Below are positions 58,587 through 64,000 of a stretch of 64,000 nt of DNA, piece after piece. Under the pieces are notes generated by a model. It had not been told where the DNA came from, did not search any database, and saw nothing but the letters and a program-made list of their open reading frames with translations. The DNA is from Pararge aegeria. Taxonomy: Eukaryota; Arthropoda; Insecta; Lepidoptera; Nymphalidae. The stretch is from contig NC_053182.1 in NCBI RefSeq assembly GCF_905163445.1, forward strand, positions 7,750,001 through 7,814,000, in the 5' to 3' direction. The translations under genes and the position numbers were made by a program. Numbering within the stretch: the stretch's first letter is position 1; every line of letters begins with the position of its first letter.

Positions 58587-61500
58587 TTAAGAGTCAGACA
58601 GTTTTTCGGGTGAATCTACATAAATACATGAGCACAGTTTCTGGAAGAATCTTAGAATACATCCTGAGAAAGCGTCATAGCAATTAGGTTTCGTCTTCCA
58701 TTTGACGCAAACGTAGTACACTGGAATACCAGATAACAGTATAGCTAGGCCAATGGCGGTGTCCATAGGATTAGTGATGGCGGGAATGATGACCAGACAG
58801 GCGATGGCGATGAGGAAGAGGTAGGGAATCGCTAGATGAACCCTGATAGGCCTCTGCATGTCGGGCTTGGTTTTCCGTAACCACAGCATGCCTACCACTG
58901 ACGCGCCGACGGACAGCCACAAGGTTTGCGAGAAGTAGTTAATGAGGTCGAACACGTTGCTGTTTGTCAGCATTAGCAGTGAAAAGAAGCACTGTAAACA
59001 AAAAATGATTCAAATAAACAAATGAGCAACAAGTCAACAAAAATGGTGGCCATTACAATGCTAAAGCTTTTTACAGAGATTTTAATGTGGCGCAACTTGT
59101 GATTTAATGAACTACTCGTAATTTTTCTATGATTTTATCTACTAACATAGTAATTAAGTTGTACTTATTCTAGCAATTGAGATTTAGTTGCTAAATTCAA
59201 AAAGAAAATACCAATTATGAATGCGATAGAAAAACAAAATATTCCGTATATTTTGTTTTTCTATCGCAAAACATCTGACTTAATATCTACATGAAAAAGC
59301 TACACTGATAGTGGTAACGACATTGACATGTTTGATTGCTTCAAATCACCAATTGTCGAATACTGTCAAATCTCGATAATTATAGACGCCAAGTGTGAGA
59401 TTATCTGCCTACGACGTTAACTTATTCGATCTAGGGACAATACTGTTTCCCAGTATTGTAACTAGATAGCGGTTTTTGGATATCATATAAATCGTGGAGA
59501 ACTTTCAGTCGACCGAATACGGTAACTAAGGTAGGATCAAAAATGAGTACCAACTTGCCGCGTTGGTTTGACTAACCCCGGTTATGTAAATTTACCAAGT
59601 TCTTACATCCTATCCGGCTCTACATTTACTGTCGTACGTAGTTATACCCGCAGCAGTTCTATAAGTAGAAGCAAACTTGACTATCACTCTTTTTCTTATT
59701 ACAGATATCTCTTTTGTTTATCTATTGTATGGATAAGTGACGTTTGACAGCAGTGATTGCAAGATTTAAGTCTGTCGCGAGATACGTAATCACCTTGCGG
59801 CAGACCGATTGCATATATCGCGACAGGCTTGGGACAAGCGTAAATCTCGCGATCACTGCTGTCAACAAAAAAAGCGTTTGACAGCAGACCCTGCATAATA
59901 GATAGAGATTTATTGTTTTTAGAGTTACACAGAGTATAAATAATATATATACTATGTGTGTAATATATTATATATATATCTCTAAAATCAGTACCTACAT
60001 CGAGTTTTTACTTGTTATCATAGACAACAAGTAAAAACTCCATGTACATGACACATATTGTTATTATATTTTTTTGCGTTGAATATTTCATCATCATCAT
60101 ATCAACCGATTACCGGTCCACCACAGGACACGGGTCTCCCCCGCTGTAGTAGTCCACCCCCTGCCTGCCTGTTACAGTGGATTAAATGTATATCTACTTA
60201 TAAATAAATAAATAAAATCGTGCAACGCAATGGACCAAACAGTTACCCGCGGAACGCTTTTCTTTTAGTTTTTTTTTATAGTGTAAATTGGCGCACCACG
60301 CATTTTGTCCACCTGATGACAAGTAAAATCGCCTATAAACAGAGAATCACTTCGCAGGGCATGCAAGGATATCGTCCTGCAATGTACCGCCCAGCGTTCA
60401 TCAATTTAAGGCGTACGAGTTAAGCCTCAATTTATAGAAACAGTATCAAATTGAAAACTGAGGGGATAAAAGACCCACTAGGCATAGTGTGTAACTTTTC
60501 ACCACCAGGCATACCTAGGGTTAAGGCTCTGTTAACTGTTCGGTACCCTAGGTATGCTAGACTACGGAGCGGGTGCGTGAAGAGAGGAGTTACTGAAGAC
60601 TGAAGACTGCGTTAATTTACCGCTCGCCAGCTTCTCTTGGGAGGCGGCAGGTAGCTATTGCGCTAGCTAACCGTCACTATACAAGACTCTCGACTGTCTG
60701 AGGGGGGTTCAAGCTATCCTCATCCCCTCCTCGATGGGCTCGTTAGTCATCAAGAGGGACATGAGGGGAGGGGGTCCCCACATAACCTACGTCCTGTCCA
60801 AGGTCGGAAGGACCCACAAAGCTTTGAAAAAAGGCATGCTATACATTTGAAAAGCTATACTGGTGAAATGCTCTTACAGTAAATATGAGCGATGGAATCG
60901 GTGTCTGTTTATCAATGTGGAAGAGCGTGAAGAAACCAGGCATGTGCCCCTCCTGTGCACCCGTGGCAAAGAGTCTCGCGGAAGTAAATAAAACTCCGTT
61001 CACGCCTCCGAATGTAGACAGGGCCACGAATACCGGTATCACCCAACTCCATGCGCCGAAGAGACGATCACCGAATATCTGAAATGTAAATAATAACAGA
61101 ATTTTCATCGACTTTGTGATACGAACCTCTGCAATATTTTTAATCGTCTTAAACTACTCGATTACTTTAGGATGGCTTAAAGGTAGGTAACTCTTTTGTA
61201 CGCCCTGAACTAAACGCTAGTTCATTTTAGGGCGGTTAAAACGTTTAGCGATAACAAATCTGAAGAGTTGGTTTGCTTGTATGTATTTTCGCTACTAGTC
61301 CAATTAAACAATACTTTTGCGTGGGTTAGCGCTATAATAAAAAAAGCTTAAACGCTAAGATTTTTGAACGATGTTTGAGCATAGAAAATACTTCGTAGGT
61401 CCTATTCTAAATAACTAAGTATGTGTAGCAGGAATGTTTTTAAATATTTTTTAACGACGAATTTAATTAAACTCTCATACCAAAAGTATTTCGCCAAAGG

Positions 61501-61810
61501 TTGTCTAGGACTTCCGAGAGCCCAGAGATCGACTTAGCGATAACACCGCGTATGCACGCATCAGTGTCTCGTTTAAGTTTCCTCTACGTGCCTGTTTTTT
61601 GATTCGTTGTATCGAATTCGAGTGTGCAACAAAGACTCCAAACAAATAAACAAACTATAAAAGCTCGAATATGGTATTATACATACCGCTGCCACAGCTG
61701 GTTTCGTAATCATTTCCATCTTGGAAACGACAGCGAAATAGGCCAAGTTTGCCATCACGTAGATAACCGTCACCATTGGCATAGCGATCCATATTGCGCG
61801 CGGGAGATTC
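58587..61810 (-). CDS. SLC7 L-type amino-acid transporter, light subunit (3' half)
   Basis: Last three coding exons on the minus strand: 61,687-61,810, 60,878-61,078 and 58,587-58,991 (with the TAG or other stop at 58,587-58,589), adding up to 242 residues. Donors are GTATGT and GTAAGA, acceptors TTTCAG, ATTTCAG and TTTACAG, and all later junctions are phase 0. The pieces show NLPRAIWIAMPMVTVIYVM, a transmembrane helix, then FGDRLFGAW and ALSTFGGVNGVLFTSARLF, then PIPSLIFT. The last exon has four more hydrophobic segments and RPIRVHLAIPYLF and AIGLAILLSGIPVYYVCV. This order is that of LAT/y+L light subunits, which exchange large neutral (or cationic) amino acids across the plasma membrane as a disulphide-linked pair with a CD98-type heavy chain. 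In flies this family includes minidiscs and JhI-21, but I cannot say which paralogue this is. The first half of the protein lies beyond position 64,000. Confidence 0.92.
59222..59268. repeat. Perfect palindrome in the transporter's last intron
   Basis: Arms 59,222-59,242 and 59,248-59,268 (tgcgatagaaaaacaaaata plus t, and reverse) are exact, 21 bp, spacer TCCGT. Confidence 0.92.
59389..59475. repeat. Single-arm relic of the 227-bp foldback element
   Basis: aagtgtgagattatctgcct, acgttaacttattcgatc, caatactgtttccc and aactagatagcgg align to the left half of the element at 44,934 (agtgtgagatttctaccta, ttattcgatc, aggaaacagtt, actagatggcgc). The second arm is missing. Confidence 0.55.
59744..59888. 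mobile_element. Foldback element with a flanking repeated end
   Basis: Arms 59,744-59,768 (ttgacagcagtgattgcaag, then attta) and 59,841-59,865 pair over 25 bp with two mismatches. The word cgtttgacagcag recurs just outside on the right (59,875-59,887), so one end is present in triplicate. A 65-residue minus-strand frame crossing it is not a gene. Confidence 0.7.
60002..60040. repeat. Inverted repeat, 15-bp perfect arms
   Basis: gagtttttacttgtt at 60,002-60,016 and its exact reverse complement at 60,026-60,040, spacer of 9 bases. Third hairpin within 820 bases of the same intron. Confidence 0.9.
60090..60182 (-). repeat. SINE family B tail fragment
   Basis: tcatcatcatatcaaccgat, taccggtccaccacaggaca, cgggtctcccccgctgtagt: tail and adjacent body only, in reverse. 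Confidence 0.7.
60285..60425 (+). repeat. LINE 3'-UTR fragment, family C
   Basis: attggcgcaccacgcatttt, gtccacctgatgacaagtaa, aatcgcctataaacagag, cttcgcagggcatgc: the family C order seen at 35,240 and 45,335. Confidence 0.6.
60426..60877. other. Transporter intron sequence, nothing recognised
   Basis: G+C-richer than neighbouring intron. Short palindromic words (ccaggcatacctaggg and ccctaggtatgc) at about 60,507-60,556 form a weak inverted pair about 25 bases apart. No exon. Confidence 0.5.
61079..61686. other. Transporter intron sequence, nothing recognised
   Basis: Ordinary AT-rich intron between the 124- and 201-base exons; no repeat seen. Confidence 0.6.
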
Positions 61811-62240
61811 CTGAAACGACGACATAAATAATGAGTTCACATTATTAGAACGTGCTGCGATGAACTTGGGGAGGCGGCAGATAAATCTTGGCCGATATAT
61901 AATTAAAACTGCTCAAATTATTATTATTTTTTATTACATTATTATTATTTTTTCTTTTTTTTTTGTATAATAATTGCTTGCTAGGTACTTACTCCTAAGC
62001 AATTGTGTTTAATGTTATCGTGTTATATGTATAACCAAGTTGTGGAAACTTCATTGGTCTATGTGATACAAAAATACGGCATTACTTTTATGTATAATTA
62101 TACTGTTTGTTTCCCTTGAGAAACTAATAAATAAATAAATAAAAAATAAAATAAATCCTAATATTAAGAACTAATATAATACTAATCTTGACTTCTAAAT
62201 AATTGCCTTTTATTAAGGTTATATACCTATACTATTTAAG
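61811..62240. other. Transporter intron sequence
   Basis: Low-complexity T- and A-rich runs at 61,919-61,970 and 62,130-62,150. No upstream exon of the transporter could be found here. Confidence 0.55.
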
Positions 62241-62612
62241 GGGCCATCCATAAAGTACGTCACACGAATTTTAGGATTTTTAAACCCCTCCCCCCGTCCT
62301 TGTCACTGGTTGTCACATTTTTATAACAACACCCCCCTCCTGATGTGACGTCACACATTCTTTAAATTTATGTATGTGTTTAAAAATAATCGAGAGAAAA
62401 CAGCTATTTTCATTTTTTACTTATTTTTATTAAATAATAATCTAATAAAATCAAAATTTTTAATTCACATCCAAACTTTGCGTTTTAGTATTTTAAATTT
62501 TAACATGTGACGTCACAAAAGTATTGACCCCCCATGCCCCTTGTCACACGATGTCACACTTCGGTGATACCCTCCCTCCCCATTAACGTGTGACGTACTT
62601 TATGGATGGCCC
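62241..62612. mobile_element. 372-bp MITE with 26-bp perfect terminal inverted repeats
   Basis: The left end gggccatccataaagtacgt plus cacacg and the right end cgtgtgacgtactttatgga plus tggccc are exact reverse complements over 26 bases. Internal tgtgacgtcaca palindromes occur at both sides. No target duplication is obvious and no coding frame exists. The terminus is one I recall as widespread in insect and other animal genomes, but I do not name the superfamily. Confidence 0.88.
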
Positions 62613-62791
62613 ATAATTGAAACGATAAGATAACCCTAACACAGATCTGCACCGGCCAATTTCCTACATGCAATGCCTTAACCTCAAGTTTAGAAAAGGA
62701 TTATTCCAGTTACCATCAGCCTGCTCAATGAATAATTATCAATAGATCTTGTTTATGCATACGTATGAATACGCGCATTTATTTAAGTATC
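62613..62791. other. Short intron or intergenic spacer
   Basis: Nothing recognised. Confidence 0.5.
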
Positions 62792-62890
62792 ATCATCATA
62801 TCGACAGTCGTCACTGGACATACGTTTTCTGTTGGGGTTCCCAAATGTCAACATCGTATGCCGCTTGTATCCAGCGAACCCACATGATGA
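62792..62890 (-). repeat. RTE-like LINE 3' end
   Basis: atcatcatcatatcgacagt, cgtcactggacatacgtttt, cgtatgccgcttgtatccag match, with divergence, the 42,480-42,580 LINE end (catatcaaccgatagacgtc, cactgctggacgtaggtctt, gccgcttgaatccag). Only the last few codons and tail are preserved. Confidence 0.7.
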
Positions 62891-62903
62891 CATCATTGAT
62901 ATC

Positions 62904-62940
62904 GAAACGAGGTGTATATAGTACATATACACCTCGTTTC
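62904..62940. repeat. Perfect hairpin, 16-bp arms
   Basis: gaaacgaggtgtatat (62,904-62,919) and its reverse complement (62,925-62,940), loop AGTAC. It lies at the edge of the LINE fragment. Confidence 0.92.
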
Positions 62941-64000
62941 CTGGTGGGGAGTCACCATCATGTTAATAATAATTCACAGAATAAAAAATCATACGGAAGA
63001 TACTACTTGCATGTTTGGTTAAATTACTAAGACTAAACTGAGTAAAGACTCGTAGGTATTATAGGTATCAGTGCTCTCTCCACTCCAATACCTTGGGCGT
63101 TTATCTGTCCTTCGAACTATGTTCTCCGCACATTGCCTTCCCTTTAGCTTCGCAACTCGCTTTTGTATATCAGTAGCTCTAGTTGTTATAGATCTCATAA
63201 TTTCTGATTCAATTCATATGCATACAAATAAATTACAGCAATTTTTAACTTTCAACAAAGCCTGATTTACAAAGTCCTATATTACAAATATGTAATTACT
63301 AGTATAACTGAAATAGATTTTTATGTACCGAGGTAACAGGTAGGTTTTGTTTTCAGACCGCGACCGTAACGACTATGCATTAAAGTGAATGTAAATCCGT
63401 ACCAAGTAGGTATATCGCTACGTGAGCACTACCTAAATGCTTAGACTACAAGTATATATATAAACGCTGATACATTTCTTTAATTCTAAAATCCTTTATT
63501 TACTTGCATACTTTAAGTTACCTACTTAAGTGCAAATACATAGCCCGACTACTAATTGAAAATAGGTAGGTTTTACAATTTGCTATGGGCAGTGCTAAAG
63601 TTACCTTGTCTATTTGACCGAAGGTGTATAAAACTAACTGAATAACTGAGATTTGATATTATATTTTGTAACTAGGTAGGGACATAGAAGAAATTGAAAA
63701 AAAAAGATAGACGCTAAGTAGAGATCCGTGGTAAGAATATACTCATTTACTCAAACCAGCAAGGATATCGCATAATCAAGATAAGTAGAGGTATAATTTA
63801 ACCATTCCGAGAGAGAAAAGAACTCGACTGACCAAGCGATGCTATGAATAATGCATTTAATAAGACAAGTGCGAAATGCGAGTGATCTAAAAGAAAAAAA
63901 AAGGTTTTATCCATTAAACTTAAAATACACAGTGGAATTTAACCGCACTGTTTCGCCTTTCAATCATTTTACGCGTTTAGAGCTTTTCTTATAGTACTAA
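62941..64000. other. Right end of the window, no exon found
   Basis: Probably part of a long intron of the transporter. I looked for the next upstream exon, which should end just before NLPRAIW in a phase-1 junction, and did not find one. TTACCT words at 63,601 are not preceded by fitting sequence. No repeat recognised. Confidence 0.5.

Noticed and set aside
63600..63640. Possible upstream exon of the transporter ending at a GTAACT donor (63,601-63,606 complement)
   Set aside because: The translated sequence does not resemble the SLC7 segment expected before NLPRAIW, and the phase does not fit.

Overview
The window looks like nuclear DNA of a lepidopteran, most likely a butterfly or moth, with no close species assignment possible. 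It is AT-rich with very few genes. Introns carry GT-AG signals, and short interspersed elements with tRNA-like heads, Helitron-like ends with the CTAG terminus, and RTE-type LINE tails are frequent. I see no bacterial, viral, CRISPR or operon features.

Positions 1 to about 37,900 form a gene desert with no convincing protein-coding gene. It holds fossil mobile elements (two major SINE families here called A and B, a third called D, Helitron-like fragments, LINE 3' ends, a 268-bp MITE in two copies) and several G+C-richer islands (about 5.84-6.0, 11.1-11.3, 16.3-16.65, 20.5-21.17, 32.7-32.9, 33.8-34.25, 37.1-37.3, 40.4-40.8 and 41.9-42.1 kb). These islands have no repeat signature I recognise and are the best candidates for conserved regulatory DNA. 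Family letters are mine and only group copies inside this window.

From 37,923 to 39,436 (minus strand) I infer a small two-exon gene for a 151-residue protein with two hydrophobic segments and an acidic helical tail. I do not recognise its family. From 39.4 to 49.6 kb there is more repeat-rich intergenic DNA, including foldback structures and a hAT-like MITE.

From 49,592 to 53,351 (minus strand) lies a four-exon sorting nexin of the SNX20/SNX21 type: PX domain followed by the helical PXB region. From 58,587 to 61,810 (minus strand) lie the last three coding exons of an SLC7 L-type amino-acid transporter light subunit. Its 5' exons lie beyond the right end of the window.

All three genes are on the minus strand but nothing shows that they are functionally linked. 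The two named ones act in endosomal membrane traffic and in plasma-membrane amino-acid uptake. The most informative unexplained structures are the two-exon gene, a palindrome with perfect 87-bp arms inside a nested insertion, a perfect 33-bp-arm hairpin inside a SINE, a diverged tandem duplication of noncoding DNA, and the gene-desert islands.
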